Assembly (NCBI RefSeq): GCF_018687715.1
Contig: NC_056760.1
Location: forward strand, 35,230,001 to 35,294,000
Reading direction: 5' to 3'
From: Carya illinoinensis
Lineage: Eukaryota > Streptophyta > Magnoliopsida > Fagales > Juglandaceae
Length of the DNA stretch: 64,000 nt
The position numbers and the translations under genes were made by a program. The notes beneath the pieces were generated by a model. The model saw nothing but the letters and a program-made list of their open reading frames with translations. It made no database searches and was not told where the DNA came from. This document shows, piece by piece, positions 12,804-25,082 of the stretch (its first letter is position 1; the number at the start of each line of letters is the position of its first letter).

Positions 12804-13569
12804 GATCACCAGTGTCAACCTTTGTATGTCTGATGGGACTTTTTGGAGCTTTGGTTAATTCGAAATTAGATTGTTTGTATAATTTCCCTTGTTTCTTCTC
12901 TCCAGTCAAAGATCTTAGTCCACTTATCACATTATATTGATGTGGCGCCAGGCATCTCTTATTGAATCGGCTATTGGTTTTTGATCAGCTTTATACCGAA
13001 GGATGAAATAAGCCCACTCACATTGGATTAAGAATCCTGAAATTTTAAACATAAATCTAAAATTAAAAAAGGGGATGGTTGGGCAGAATGGATAAAATGC
13101 ATATCTGCTTCACAAAAACGAAGCAACTCTTCCATAAATCTTAAAGATTACTCTAATAATAATGGTCATCCAAAGCAGAAGACAGTTTTTACATGTACTT
13201 ATCATACAAAAGCAGTCTAAAGCTAGTAAAACTTGTAAATAACTAGAAACAGGGGTGTTCGATTGATAGAGGATTGCCGGTGTGTCGAGCGACATCTTAA
13301 GCAAATTTTTTGGACTAGTCTTGCTCATTCAAATTTTGAGTCGTGTATCTGGTGAAGACTTGGCTAAATTCATAGTGGAAGATCTGGCGAAGACTTGGCT
13401 AAAATCATAGTGGAAGTCTTGTATCGGTATTCACTCAAGTGACTCGTGTGAAAATCAAGCGAACTCTTGGTTAGTGAGACTTCTTTTCTATGTGCGATTT
13501 TCTTCTACGTTAGACCCTTCCTACCCTATTCTAAGGCCTTAATGTACTTGAGGCCTTTCATCAAAGGTG
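12804..13569. other. 3' flank of PIG-C copy 1
   Basis: Non-coding sequence shared with the matching part of copy 2 (33875-34590). It probably contains the 3' UTR. No other gene is seen. Confidence 0.6.
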
Positions 13570-13750
13570 TCCTCCCCTAGGGTAACACCACCCCAGTTCG
13601 GATACCAAACACCTCGGGGTAGCGGCCACACCTTGAGAGTGGCCAAAATGGTGGCTGGAGGTGGTCTTAAAATTAATTAGAGTTTAAAATTTTAGGAATT
13701 TAGGTTTTATATTTTTGGGTTTTAGTTTAATGTATTTAAGAAAATTTTTG
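13570..13750. repeat. Dispersed repeat, copy A
   Basis: A block with CACCTCGGGGT...GGCCACACCTTGAGAGTGG, followed by TTAAAATTAATTAGAGTTTAAAATTTTAGG. It recurs at 34600-34830 and 37016-37360. The third copy lies outside the PIG-C duplication, so this is an interspersed repeat and not just part of the duplicated unit. Copy A ends early near 13750. Confidence 0.65.
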
Positions 13751-13883
13751 TTTTCTTATCTAGATGTCTTTTGTTTCGTGACAATGGAAATGATCCACCT
13801 TAATTTTTGTATTAACCGTTTATATATAATATTATGCAAGCTTGATTAGAAAAAACAGTTATTTTCTTAAGAAAAATGGGAGG

Positions 13884-14282
13884 CGGGGCAATCAGCATAG
13901 CAACCTTCTTTATGGTGTGACCATAGGAGTCCCTCCCTACTGCAGAATATCTGGTTTGAGCCATAACTACTGCTCTAATGAAGAGCCCATAACCACAACA
14001 CCCCAAAAATATCCAATTAGTCCAAACTCCATCCCATGGCCTAAAGGTTAAGCTTTACTACCAGAAGTAGTTTCAATTTATGTCGACGACCAGCGTAGCA
14101 ATCTTCTCTAAGTGTGACCATAGGAGCTTCTCCCCGCTAGGAATGTCCGATTTGAGTCATAGCAGCTACTTCAGTGGTGAGCCCATCACCATAGCACCCC
14201 CAAAATATCTAGTTGGTCCAAAACTCCTCCCATGGCCCACAAGTAATTTCAACTTATGTCTTAATTCAAACTTCTGACCTTA
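13884..14282. repeat. Diverged tandem pair, period about 198 bp
   Basis: Two similar units start near 13887 and 14085. Shared blocks include GTGTGACCATAGGAG, AGAGCCCAT/GTGAGCCCAT, CCAAAAATAT/CCAAAATATC and CCATGGCC. The relatively GC-rich units contain stops in all frames, so they are not a gene. Confidence 0.65.
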
Positions 14283-14892
14283 AATTCATAAAAAATTGAA
14301 TAATACTACCCGTCATCTTAATTTTCATCATTCTCTCAGCATCTCATAGTATAGCATTAGATGATTAGAAATTATTTATTATATTTCACTTATAAATTTA
14401 TTACCTAATACCATATATCATAAGATAATGAAAATTATAATTATGAATAAATTTTTTTCTTTTAAAATAGTAAGTTATATATTAACTAGACAAGTCTTTA
14501 CTTAATAATTAAAAATTTTAGCTAAAGAAAAAAAAAACTAATACATCAACATGTAAAATTATTTTTGTACGACTCTTACGTAAACAGAATAATTCTCTAA
14601 AATAAAAATTCTTTTAAATCTTCACGATTATAAAAGATTTTTCAATATCTCAAATTTATTATTTCTTGTTTTGGGTTTATAATTATCTTTAATAAGAACA
14701 GTAAAACGTCTCACGTCATGTGACTAAACAAATAATTAAAAATATAAAACTAATTTAAAATTTCTATAATCATATAATATATACGAAATCATCGAGAATG
14801 AGATCTCTCTATTATTATAAAGTGTCGAATAAGTTGAGACGCGTCAAACCATTATTGGCGTTGATGTGACAATTTCAACTACTAGCAAAAGG

Positions 14893-15115
14893 AAAATGCT
14901 ATGATGTCTTTTTTCCGTGTCACTCAAAGTGACCGCTGGTCACAAAATTTTTTTTATAATTTTTTTTTATTTAGTAATTAAAAAAGTGATTTTAAGTGTA
15001 TTGATATTTTTTTATATTTTTTAAAAATATTTAAATATATTAAAAAAATCTAAAAAGAAAAATAAAAAATAAAATAAAATAAAATTTGACCGCACAATGG
15101 AGCTGTGCACTCTGG
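14893..15115 (+). repeat. AT-rich interspersed element, copy 1
   Basis: A block with GTGACCGCTGGTCAC, TTTAGTAATTAAAAAAGTGATTTTAAGTGTATTGAT and AAATATTTAAATATATTAAAAAA-type sequence. The same core occurs in reverse orientation at about 54781-54976. It is non-coding and probably a non-autonomous transposon family. The surrounding stretch 14290-15508 shows nothing else recognisable. Confidence 0.45.
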
Positions 15116-15508
15116 GCACAAAACGAAATTCCTCCACATTTTATGGCACATTTGTCGTATAACATCATGTGAATGTGCAAATATACATGTGAATCTGAAA
15201 ATAAACTAAATCTCAACTTAAATCGATCAATGATGCCAACACAACACATGTTTTAAAAATCCCATCTATATTTTACAAACGGCATTTTGGGCTAAAATCA
15301 ATGTAGTGATAATAGACATCCACAAACATCGAGAATTATAAACAATATAGATGAAGTCTACATTTTCATTGTATCTTTATTTTATAGGTGTTTGTCTTCA
15401 AACGCAAGCTCAGACAATTCAAATACAGAATAGGCTTTACACGGTTCAACATCATATCGTATTGATACTATAGAGACGGTACAACTCTTTCATCATATCA
15501 TATTGATC

Positions 15509-15748
15509 TCAGGCCGCATGACCCATGGTCTGCTCCCCTGGAGGAATCATAACCAAGAATGGCTGAGCATTGAACCCTGGATGAGGCAATCTGTGACGGA
15601 GCTCGCGACCTTCCTGACAAAGAGCACAAGCATGGCAGAAGTAATGAGTCGCAAAGTCACATGCAGATTCACACTGTTCACGCTGCACCTCATCCTCCAG
15701 AAAGCTTCCACAGCAGCCACATGACCTGTGAAGTGCCTCACAACTGCC
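15509..15748 (-). pseudogene. Orphan terminal exon of a PLAC8-family gene
   Basis: On the minus strand an 80-codon open frame (79 residues plus stop) follows an acceptor-like AAGCAG at 15749-15754 and ends at TGA 15511-15509. It encodes the PLAC8 signature: a Cys-rich stretch (RSCGCCGSF), then ESACDFATHYFCHACALCQEGREL, as in the CALCQE-x-REL core of plant PLAC8/cell-number-regulator proteins, and a C-terminus ending PPGEQTMGHAA. Upstream exons of such genes, which hold the CC..CPC motif and membrane segment, would lie above 15760. There I see poly-A and a truncated retrotransposon instead. It is therefore probably a gene remnant cut by transposon activity, although distant exons cannot be excluded. 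Confidence 0.7.
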
Positions 15749-15967
15749 CTGCTTGTCATAAAAAAAAATATGAACAAATTCAAAAGCTCTTCGTCATAAT
15801 TATTATCATATTTGGAATGGACAACAAAACATCACTCAAAGACCTCAAGTATGATAATAATAAAAAAAAAAAAATTAAAAAAAAAAAAAAAGGAGCAAAA
15901 TTATAAAAGCCTAAGGAAAGAGCTTGGAGAATCGTAAGACTATTCTCATTGTAGACACACAAAACAT

Positions 15968-17134
15968 TCATCCTATTCAACTGCATGAGAAGTACTTCTC
16001 TAAACTTGATCTAAGATCGGGATATTATCAAGTGAGGATTGCGGAAGGAGATGAGCCAAAGACGACTTGTGTAACTCGATATGGGGCATATGAGTTCTTA
16101 GTGATGCCCTTTGGCCTCACAAATGCTCCAACCACCTTCTACACACTCATGTATAAGATCTTTCACCTCTACCTTGATCAATATGTGATGGTCTATTTAG
16201 ATGATATCGTCATCTATAGTTCTACCCTTGAGGAACATGTGGAGCATCTACGGGTTGTTTTTCTTGTCTTAAGGGAAACCAACTCTATGTCAAGAAGGAG
16301 AAGTGCTCATTTGCACTAATTGAAGTCCATTTCCTTGGCCACAAAATCCAAGGAGGAAAACTCAGTATGGAGGAGGGGAAAGTTAAGGCCATGAAGAAGT
16401 GGGATCCTCCCACCAAGGTTATCGAGTTTCAATCCTTCCTTGGGCTTGTCAACTACTATAGAAGATTTATAAAGGAATACTTTACAAGAGCATCCCCCCT
16501 CACTAACTTGCTCAAGAAAAATAGGACATGGGAGTGGATATCAAGGTGTTAGGAAGCATTTGATGACTTGAAGACGGTCATCATGGAGGAACCAGTTTTG
16601 GCCCTATCAGATTGCACCAAGACTTTTGAGGTGCACTTAGATGCATCGGATTTTGCCATTGGGGGAGTTCTCGTGCAAAAGGGACACCCCATTGCATATG
16701 GGAGTCGCAAAATCAATAAGACTGAAAGGCGATACACTAAGCAAGAGAAAGAGATGACAGCCATCATTCACTACCTTAGGGCTTGGCGGCACTATTTGCT
16801 TGGCTCCTGCTTTGTGGACAAGACAGATAACATTGCCACTAGTTACTTTCAAAGTCAAAAGAAACTGAGCCCAAAGCAAGTTAGGTGGCAAGACTTCTTG
16901 GCGGAATTTGACTATGTCTTGAAATACAAGCTTGAGAAGGCCAACATTGTTGCTGACGCCCTTAGTAGGAAGGGCGAGCTTGCCCACATCACTAGCATAC
17001 AAGGGGAGACACGAGAGATGATCTGCGAAGGCCTGAAGCACGACCCTCTAGCCAATAATTTGATGAATTTGGCTATGGAGGGAAAGACCAAGAGATTTTG
17101 GATAGAGGATGGATTACTCTACACCACCAAATGA
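15968..17134 (+). pseudogene. Reina-like RT and RNase H remnant
   Basis: RT starts at [17 protein letters not shown] (near 15990-16040). It continues through [20 protein letters not shown] to the catalytic YLDD (within [12 protein letters not shown], near 16186-16221), which is intact. The frame shifts near 16270, resumes with the thumb region (FLGLVNYYRRFIKEY, near 16435-16480), and is stopped by TAG at 16550-16552. RNase H follows with the VHLDASDFAIGGVL segment (near 16632) and ADALSRK (near 16953). Several stops make it non-functional. Confidence 0.85.
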
Positions 17135-17139
17135 CGATT

Positions 17140-18414
17140 ATATGTTCTAAAATAGGGAAAGCTATGGAGGAACCTTATCAAGGAATGCCATGATTCCATA
17201 TGGGCTGGACATCCTAGCCAACATTGCACTCAGGCCTTGTTGGAAGTCTCTTACTATTGGCCCCAGATGAGAGATGAAGTGGAACTCTCTGTGAAAACTT
17301 GTCTTGTGTGCCAACAAGACAAAGTGGAGAACTGAAGCCCTGTTGGTTTGTTGGAACCACTACCCACTCATTCCCGTCCTTGGGAGAGTGTTAGCATGGA
17401 TTTCATATTGGCTCTCCCCAATCTGAAGGATGTGGTACCATCATTGTTGTGGTGGATCGGCTTTCTAAGTATGCCACTTTTATTGCCAACCCTAAAGATT
17501 GTTCAGCTGAGGAGACAACCAAGCTATTCTTCAAACATGTGATTAAGTATTGGGTCTTACCACAAAGCATTATCAGTGATCGGGATCCCCACTTCACAGG
17601 AAAATTTTGGTCAGGACTATTCAAACTTATGAGGTCAGCCCTACATTTCTCTACCAACTTTGACCTACAGTTAGATGAGCAAACTAAGAGGGTGAACGCC
17701 TTGTTGGAATTATACTTGAGGCACTTTGTAAGTGCTAACTAGTCGGATTGGGCTAAGTTGTTGGATGTGACTTAATTTTCCTACAACTTACAAAGGAGTG
17801 AGTCTACAAACAAAAACCCATTTGAGATTGTAATGGGGCAACAACCACTCACTCCCTAGTCATTGGAGTAAAGCTATGTGGAGAACTGTCCAACAGCCTT
17901 CAAGGTTGCTAAATCTTGGAATGAACAGTTGGATGTGACTCGCTCCTACTTAGACAAAGCAACCAAGAAGATGAAGAAATGAGCTGATTAGAAAAGGAGA
18001 CACATGGAATATTGCATAGGTGACTTGGTGTTGGTAAAGATCTTGTCAAGCCAACACAAGTTTACAAGACAGTTGCACAAGGGGCCTGTACGACTTTATG
18101 AGGGACCATTCCCAATCATCAAGAAAATAGGGAAGGTCTCCTACAAGCTAGACTTACCCTTCAAACTCAAGCTTCATCCGGTTTTTCATGTAAGCTGTTT
18201 GAAGCCTTATCATGGTGATGAAGAAGAGCCAACACGAGGAGAGTCTAAGCGTGCACCATTGGACTTAACTACCACTTTTAACAAAGAAGTAGAAGAAATT
18301 TTAGCAGATTGTGTGATTAGACGAAAGAGTCATAAGCCACGCCAAGAATATTTGATCAAGTGGAAGGGATTGCCATCAAGTGAGACAACTTGGGAACCAA
18401 ATGAGTCATTGTGA
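17140..18414 (+). pseudogene. Reina-like integrase and chromodomain remnant
   Basis: An HHCC zinc-binding remnant lies near 17185-17330 (GHPS...CLVCQQDK). The integrase core follows, with SMDFI near 17394 and SDRDPHFTGKFW near 17575. The third catalytic residue, normally the Glu of QTERVN, reads Lys here (DEQTKRVN, near 17675). A chromodomain lies near 18270-18410 (EEILADCVIRR...EYLIKWKGLPSSETTWEP). Stops and frameshifts near 17130-17340 and 17740-18000 break the frame. Confidence 0.85.
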
Positions 18415-18488
18415 CAGTTTGAAGATCATATCCAGAGGTTCCATGAAGACACCACGTTGAGGACGTCGCGAAGCTAGGTGAGGGAGAA

Positions 18489-18931
18489 TGTCACCACCTG
18501 GAGTTCTCGAAAGAATTCCATAGCCCTCTAGAGTCTTCTAGTTCTTTGTAAATTATTCTTGAATCTTGTAGAATATTGTAGAGTTCTATGGAGTACTCTA
18601 GAATAGTGTAGAACCCCTTGTAAGGAGAACTTTGTAGATAGTTCTAGAATAGTGATCTAGAATGCTCTTTACCTTTAGATTGGTGACAAGTGTCACAATT
18701 CTAACCATTCTTTGTACCAAGAGGTCCCTATAAATAGAGAGAGTCCTCATTTGTGTAAGGCACCAAGGAAGAAGAGCAAACAAAGTTCTCTAGAGCTTAT
18801 CTCTCTACTTTCTCACTCTAGATTGGTTTTCTTTTGTCTTGAGTCACTTAGAAGGCTTACTTAGGAGCTTTGTGGGGACAAATCCTCTTAAGGCCACACG
18901 GGACGTGTGAATAAATTCTAAATTCGTGACA
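18489..18931 (+). repeat. 3' LTR of the Reina-like element
   Basis: The 443-bp LTR begins TGTCACCACC after a purine tract (GGTGAGGGAGAA) and ends TTCGTGACA, giving TGTCA/TGACA terminal inverted repeats. It has a TATA box, TATAAATA, at 18729-18736. It follows directly after the chromodomain, as expected. Confidence 0.85.
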
Positions 18932-20981
18932 TATGGTTGCTCCTATTGCACCTATTTATCATAGCTAACTTACTGTGATAAATGGAACTTTTGAAATTGA
19001 TTTAATTTCCTTATTCAATGAATATAATTCTATTGAAAATTGTGATAAAAGAAAAATTTATCGTATTACTTTTTCTAGTTCTAAAAAAATTACGTATTAA
19101 AAGAAAATGGAAAGAAAAAATGCATACACTTCAAAAGCATATACTTTTCTTTGAATTTCTTGAAAGTTACTATAGTTCAAAGCATAGTTTAAGTGTTGTT
19201 AAAACTAGTTTTGTCGAAGACAAAGATAAGGCTGGGGTTAAATCTAGCCACACCCTTTGGAGACAATTATTATCTCTCATTTCAGATGACAAATAAAAGC
19301 TTCTCCAATTAAAATATCTTATGCTAGTTCAGATGCTACCATATATACGTGACAAAAAGAAAATCATTCAACAAAATAATTTTACTAACCAAAGTCTCCA
19401 TATTATTGGTCAACAATTGGACCGCATTGAAGACAAAGTAGAAAAACCTCTTTTGACTTCATTTTCAAATATTTCAAGACATTTGATTATTTTACCAGAG
19501 AATAGGCCAAACATTGATTTCAAAACTAAACAGGTCAAAACTCTTGATAAAATTGATCAAATGTTTCAAGATATTAAAAAAGAAAAACCCTCTAGCAGTA
19601 CTTTAAACAGCAATGGCAAGGATGATTTCTCTTCACATATTACTAATGAATCATCTGAGAGTAATTCTTCTACTATTAAAGATCTTATTTTACTTGAAAA
19701 GAATTTTCAAGATATTGATTTACAAATTAAACTTGAAATCGTCAGATTTTCTTCAAAATAACCCAAACTAATGAGCCTGACAAAAAATTGATATTCCAGA
19801 CCAACTCCTACTAATTTATAGTTTGAAGAAATGATTTTTCAAACCCAATTTTCTTTTTCAATAGACAAATGCTATGAATGGAATATTGATGGACTCTCTA
19901 AACAAGAGATCTTCAATACCATGAGTAAAATGTCTATAGTTGCAAATGCTTATACTAATAATGATCACAAACAACCTAAGATTGTAAAAATTTTAAATAT
20001 TGGATTTTTGGATATGTTTTAACACTGGTGGGACAAACATCTCACTAATGAAGTAAAAGAAACCATTCAGAATGTTGTTTAGCATGATGATAAAGGGTTA
20101 CCTATTTTTGATAAAACTATAAGAATGGAAATTCCTGATGGTATTAATACTTTGATTTATATTATTATTAAACATTTTGTTGGAACTCCTTCTAACATTA
20201 CTAATTGTATTAGTGATTATTAAATAATTTGATATGCCATCAAATATATGATTATAGATGGTACCATGATGTTTTTATGTCTAAAGTCATACTTAGAGAT
20301 GATAGTCATACGCCTTACTGGAAAGAAAAATTTATTGATGGTCAACCTCATTTATTTGCTCACAAAGTTAAGGATGAACTTAGATGTCTCGGGACTCCTT
20401 AATTATATTAATTACACTTATGATGGTATTATCAGTACAATTAAAAAGCTTGGTATCAGTATGTGTAATAATCAAAGAATACTTCGTCAACAGATGAAAA
20501 ATAGTAAGAAAGCCAAATATGAAATGGGTAATTTTTGTAAACAATTTGACCTTCTTTCTATTGCTCTATCTAAACAAAAACATATTTCAAAAAAATATTT
20601 CAAAACTTATGAAGAAAAAAAGAGAAAGAACTGTGATAATTTTTATAAAAAAAAAAAAAAAATTCAAGATTTTACAAGAAAAAACTTTTTGATAACAAAA
20701 AGAGTTTTAAAACTCCTTCAAAAGGAAAGCGTTTTAATTGTGACAAATCTGGACATTTTGCTGATAAATGTCCCAAGAAACCCAATAAATTAAAAAACAA
20801 GTTTAACCAGTTGAATATAAATGCTAGTGATCAAGAAGATTTAATGCGTCTCCTTGAAATAAAATCGTTTGCATCATCTGACATCAATGAATTTAGTTCT
20901 AGTAATTTAGAGTATTACTCAGAAACAAATTCATCTGATTCTCACAATATTAAGCTTGGTTGTAATGATTCTTGTTGTAAA
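18932..20981 (+). pseudogene. Endogenous pararetrovirus-like remnant, 5' part (capsid/zinc-knuckle region)
   Basis: This is a decayed Caulimoviridae-like polyprotein region. A lysine- and serine-rich segment (19321-19761) is followed by a coat-protein-like block (19831-20220, with YEWNIDGLS and WWDKHLT stretches). A basic region (20440-20700) comes next, then a zinc-knuckle remnant near 20730-20780 in which the last three ligands (C, H, C) remain and the first Cys reads Arg. An acidic, serine-rich tail runs to 20981. Several stops and at least two frameshifts are visible. The sequence continues at 28205, beyond an inserted retrotransposon. It is an old genomic copy and not an active virus. 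Confidence 0.7.
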
Positions 20982-21398
20982 TGTGATACCCCGTTTTTAC
21001 GTTTATTTTATTGAATGAGTTTTTAATTTAATTAAAATATTGGCTCTTTTATTTTAAATTTATTGAACTTTAATTGGATTTATTTAGTTCTAAAATTTAT
21101 TTTGAGGTACTTTCTTAATATTAATTATTGTTTTGTATTTAAATTATTTTTTAATTTAATTTAGTTTATTTTTGGATTTAAAATTTTGTTCTTAGTTTTT
21201 ACTAGTTATTTATTATATTTTAGTAAGGTATTGTGTTTAAATTATTTTATTCAATTTAGAACTTTTAAAATTGTTTTTATTGGATCAGTTTCTGGACCCT
21301 AGAGGTGAGGACTATACCTCATTTCTTTTCTCCATCTTTTCTTTTCTCTTTTTCTTTTTCTTCTTCATTTTTATTTTCCGTTTTTCTTTCTTTCCCTC

Positions 21399-21467
<69 letters not shown>

Positions 21468-22454
21468 TCTTCATTTTTTCCACCGTCTGCTTCATCCTGC
21501 CTAGAAATGCCGCTGTCGTCACTGTGAGCCAGAACACCCCCACCATTCTCCTCGCTCCAGTTGGTGAACACCCTCACCAAATTTCAACCCCAACTGAGTC
21601 ACCGTTAAGCAACACGAACTCCTCCAAGCCGTGGCATTCAAGTGCTCCAGTTTTGCCGTCGTTCAACCTCCGGTCACCACTTTTTCACCACTTCATCACT
21701 AACCCCTTGTTGACCTAAACCACCCATTTCCAATTTTGATCCGTCATCGGAGCAACCATCATGAGCTCAACTCCGTTTTGGCTTTTTTTCACTTCCACTA
21801 CCATTTTCGCAGCCATCCACGGCCAACCCTCACTTTCACTAGCTTCATAAACACCTATAAGTCATTCCCTATTAATCCCAAGTCTTGGTTCATCCCATTC
21901 AAAAGTGAGTATTTTTACAACCCACGACCACAATGTTTTTACACTGTTACGTTACTTTTCCTCCGCCTTTTGTAGCCCATTGATCCTTCAAAAAATATTA
22001 TATAGCGTTGTAAATATTTTTCAAACTTCATTTTAGATTTAAATATATTCTTATTTTTACAATAAATTGTGACTAGTTGGTTATTCTGGACTGAGTCCGA
22101 AGAGTTGGGGGTCAAATGGATTTGAGGATGGAGTTAATTATGTTTGGATGATTGGATTGCTGGTTATCTTTGTGTCTTGTCATTTGGATTGTATGGTGCA
22201 TGCATGTACATGTGTTGAAATTGAAAACTGGATTTTCAAACGTAAATGGATTTTTGGGTGCGTGTGTATTATGACCCTACGCCGAGATGAGACATTATTT
22301 TGATGGAGCTCATCTGGTCACTCGGGAGTAGATAATACTGAGTGACATCCCCTGGGTTGTCACTGGGCGATAACATGATCGCACAATACGGTAACGATGT
22401 TGTGTAGATTTCGTGGTCTCTAGGCTGGCGGGGACTAGAGGATGTCTGGTCATG
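20982..22454 (+). repeat. 5' LTR fragment of the Tekay-like element
   Basis: It aligns with the first 1.45 kb of the 3' LTR. It carries a (CT)n expansion at 21402-21465 that the 3' LTR lacks. It ends at CTGGTCATG near 22454, followed immediately by RT coding sequence. Confidence 0.85.
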
Positions 22455-25067
22455 TTGAGAACTCAATAAGGTGACCATCAAGAATAAGTACCCTCTCCCT
22501 CGGATCGGCGATTTGTTTGATCAGTTTCAAGGAGCAGTTGTTTTCTCGAAAATTTGATTTGAGATCAGGATACTACCAGTTGCGGATAAGAGATAAGGAT
22601 ATATCCAAGACTACCTTTAGATCGAGATATGGGCATTATGAGTTTAAGGTGATGCCTTTTGGATTAGCTAATGCCCCTACAGCTTTTATGGATTTGATGA
22701 ATTGGGTATTCCGACCCTATTTGGATTCTTTTGTGGTGGTTTTCGTCAATGACATTTTAATTTATTCTTGAGATTTTAAAAGAGCATGCTTATCATCTCC
22801 GTTTAGTACTTGGGAAATTAAGAGAACACCAACTGTATGCGAAGCTTAACAAGTGTGAATTTTGGTTGGAAGAAGTCAGATTTCTTGGACATGTAATTTC
22901 CTGAGATGGTGTGGCCATTGATCCTAACAAGGTAGAAGCTATTTTGTTGTGGCAGAGTCCTTCAACCGTGCGTGAGATTCAGAATTTCTTGGGACTTGCC
23001 GGTTATTATCGAAGATTTGTGGAGGGATTTTCTCGATTATCCGGACCTCTCACTGCTTTGACTAGAAAGAATACAGAGTTTGTTTGGTCAGACAAGTGCG
23101 AGAGAAGTTTCCAAGAGTTGAAGAAGAGACTGAAAACAGCACTGGTGTTGGCACTTCCAGAACTGCACAAGCCATTTGTAGTTTTCAGCGATGCATCTAA
23201 GTTTGGATTAGGATGTGTTCTTATGCAAGAGGGATGGGTTGTTGCTTATGCATCTCGTTAGTTGAAAGATCATGAGAAGAATTATCCTACGTATGATTTG
23301 GAATTGGCAGCGATAGCGTTTGCTCTTAAGATCTGGCGACATTATTTGTATGGAAACGTTTGTGAAGTCTACACTGATCATAAGAGTTTGAAGCACTTAT
23401 TTTCTCAAAAGAATCTCAATATGAGACAGAGGTGATGGTTAGAGTTAATCAGTGATTATCAATGCGAGATCAAGTATCATCCAGGAAAAGCGAATATAGT
23501 TGCAGATACTTTGAGTCGGAAGTCGCAATTGGAAGATGAAACTGAATCGTCAAGATTGGATTCACTAGTTTGTGAGATGAGAAGACTTCTTATCGAAAGT
23601 TCGCAACAAGAGGAAGTGTTATCTTCAGTCATTGATGTTCGAGTGGTTGATTTTGAGGAATTGAAGATTCTTTAAAGGAAGGAGCTGAAGCTGTTAGATA
23701 TTAGAAAGAGAGTCAGAAAATCGAGAGGGCCTTTGCATTACAGTATGCATAAGGATGGAATTCTTCAATTCCGAGATCATAGAGTAATCCCCAAATATTC
23801 AGAATTCAAGGAATGAATTATGGCAGAAACTCATGCGACTCCTTATTCAGTTCATGCTAGCAGCACGAAAATGAATCGAAATTTGAAGAGAAATTATTGG
23901 TGGGAAGGGATAAAGAGGGATATCGCCTTGTATATTGAGAGATGTGACACATGCCATCAAGTCAAGGCCGAACATCAAAGACCCGCTGGTATGCTTTAAC
24001 CTCTCCTTATTCCTAAGTGGAAATGGGACAAAATTTTTATAGATTTTGTAGTGGGCTTATCGAGGACTCCTAGTGGAAAGAACTCGATTTGGGTGATTGT
24101 TGATTGGTTGACTAAGAGTGCTCATTTCTTACCTGTTAATAATATCGATTTATTGAGAAAGTTGACTCGTCTGTATGTAAAAGAGATAGTGCAGTTGGAC
24201 GGGGTACCCAAGGGTATTGTATCGGATTGGGACCCAAGGTTCATATCTCATTTTTGGAAGAGTTTATAGGTAGCTCTGGATACTAAATTGAAGTTTAGTA
24301 CTGCATATCACTCTTAGACCGATGGTCAATCAGAGCGTACTATTCAAACCCTTAAAGATATGTTGCGGGCATGTGTTATGGAATTTCAAGGAAGTTGAGA
24401 AAATCATTTGCCGCTTATAATAGTAGTTTCCATGCGTCCATCCAGATGGCTCCATATGAAACTCTTTATGAAAGGAAGTGTAGATCGCCTTTGTGTTGGG
24501 ATGAAGTTAGGGAGAATAAAATAATTGGGTCTGAAATAATTCAAGAAATGCAAAATCAAGTTTAGATTATAAAAGATAAAATGGCGGCAGCTCAGCGTCG
24601 TCAGAAAAGCTATGCGGATACAAGGAGGAGAGATTTATCTTTTGATGAACGTGATTGGATTTATCTCAAAGTCTCTCCCATGAAAGGAGTTAAGCGTTTT
24701 GATAAAAAGGGAAAACTTGATCTAAGATCTGTTGGCCCTTTTCAGATTTTGGAGAAAGTAGGGCCCATTACTTATAGAATTGCATTGCCGGAATATTTTG
24801 GGGAAATTCACGATGTCTTCCATGTATCGTCCTTGAAGAAGAGTTTTGGACAACAAGAGCCACGCTTTGTCGACCAAGAGCGTATTCAGCTACAACCGGA
24901 TCTTACTTATGAAGTTGTTCCGACACAAATTATGGATTATAAAGAACAAAGGTTGAGATCCAAGAAGATACCTCTGGTAAATGTGGCATAGGGAGATCCA
25001 TTAGTTCAAGATTTCTCTTGGGAGAGAGAAGCAGACCTGAGAGAGCATTACTCGTATTTGTTTGAGT
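22455..25067 (+). pseudogene. Tekay-like pol remnant (RT, RNase H, integrase, chromodomain)
   Basis: RT coding begins at [18 protein letters not shown] (near 22462). It continues [11 protein letters not shown] (22557) and [13 protein letters not shown]. The catalytic box reads [10 protein letters not shown] (near 22739-22768): the first Asp of the usual xDD motif is Asn. RNase H (near 23180-23420, ADTLSRK near 23505), the integrase zinc finger (near 23820-23990), the integrase core (24030-24420, DGQSERT Glu retained near 24320) and a chromodomain tail (SWEREADLREHYSYLF near 25018-25067) follow. More than six stops or frameshifts interrupt it. Confidence 0.88.
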
Positions 25068-25082
25068 GAATGGCGGAATATT

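Larger units (their letters stand above)
9399..13750. repeat. Segmental duplication, copy 1 (PIG-C unit)
   Basis: This block matches 31446-34770 in the same orientation. The match begins immediately after the Helitron 3' end (shared AATATAAAAATCAT), runs through the PIG-C leader, CDS and 3' region, and ends in a dispersed repeat near 13750. Copy 1 is longer because about 1.2 kb (a MITE plus a short Helitron) lies in its upstream flank at the position of a (TA)n tract that is uninterrupted in copy 2. Both gene copies are nearly identical, so the duplication is fairly recent. Confidence 0.85.
15910..18931 (+). mobile_element. Truncated Ty3/gypsy chromovirus (Reina-like) with 3' LTR
   Basis: The element retains RT, RNase H, integrase and chromodomain remnants and the 3' LTR. 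The 5' LTR, gag, protease and the start of RT are missing. The order RT-RH-INT-chromodomain places it in the chromoviruses. The chromodomain lies at the very C-terminus next to the polypurine tract and the LTR is short (443 bp), which suggests the Reina clade. The left end abuts A-rich low-complexity sequence at 15858-15895. Because the 5' side is lost, no target-site duplication can be checked. Confidence 0.8.
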
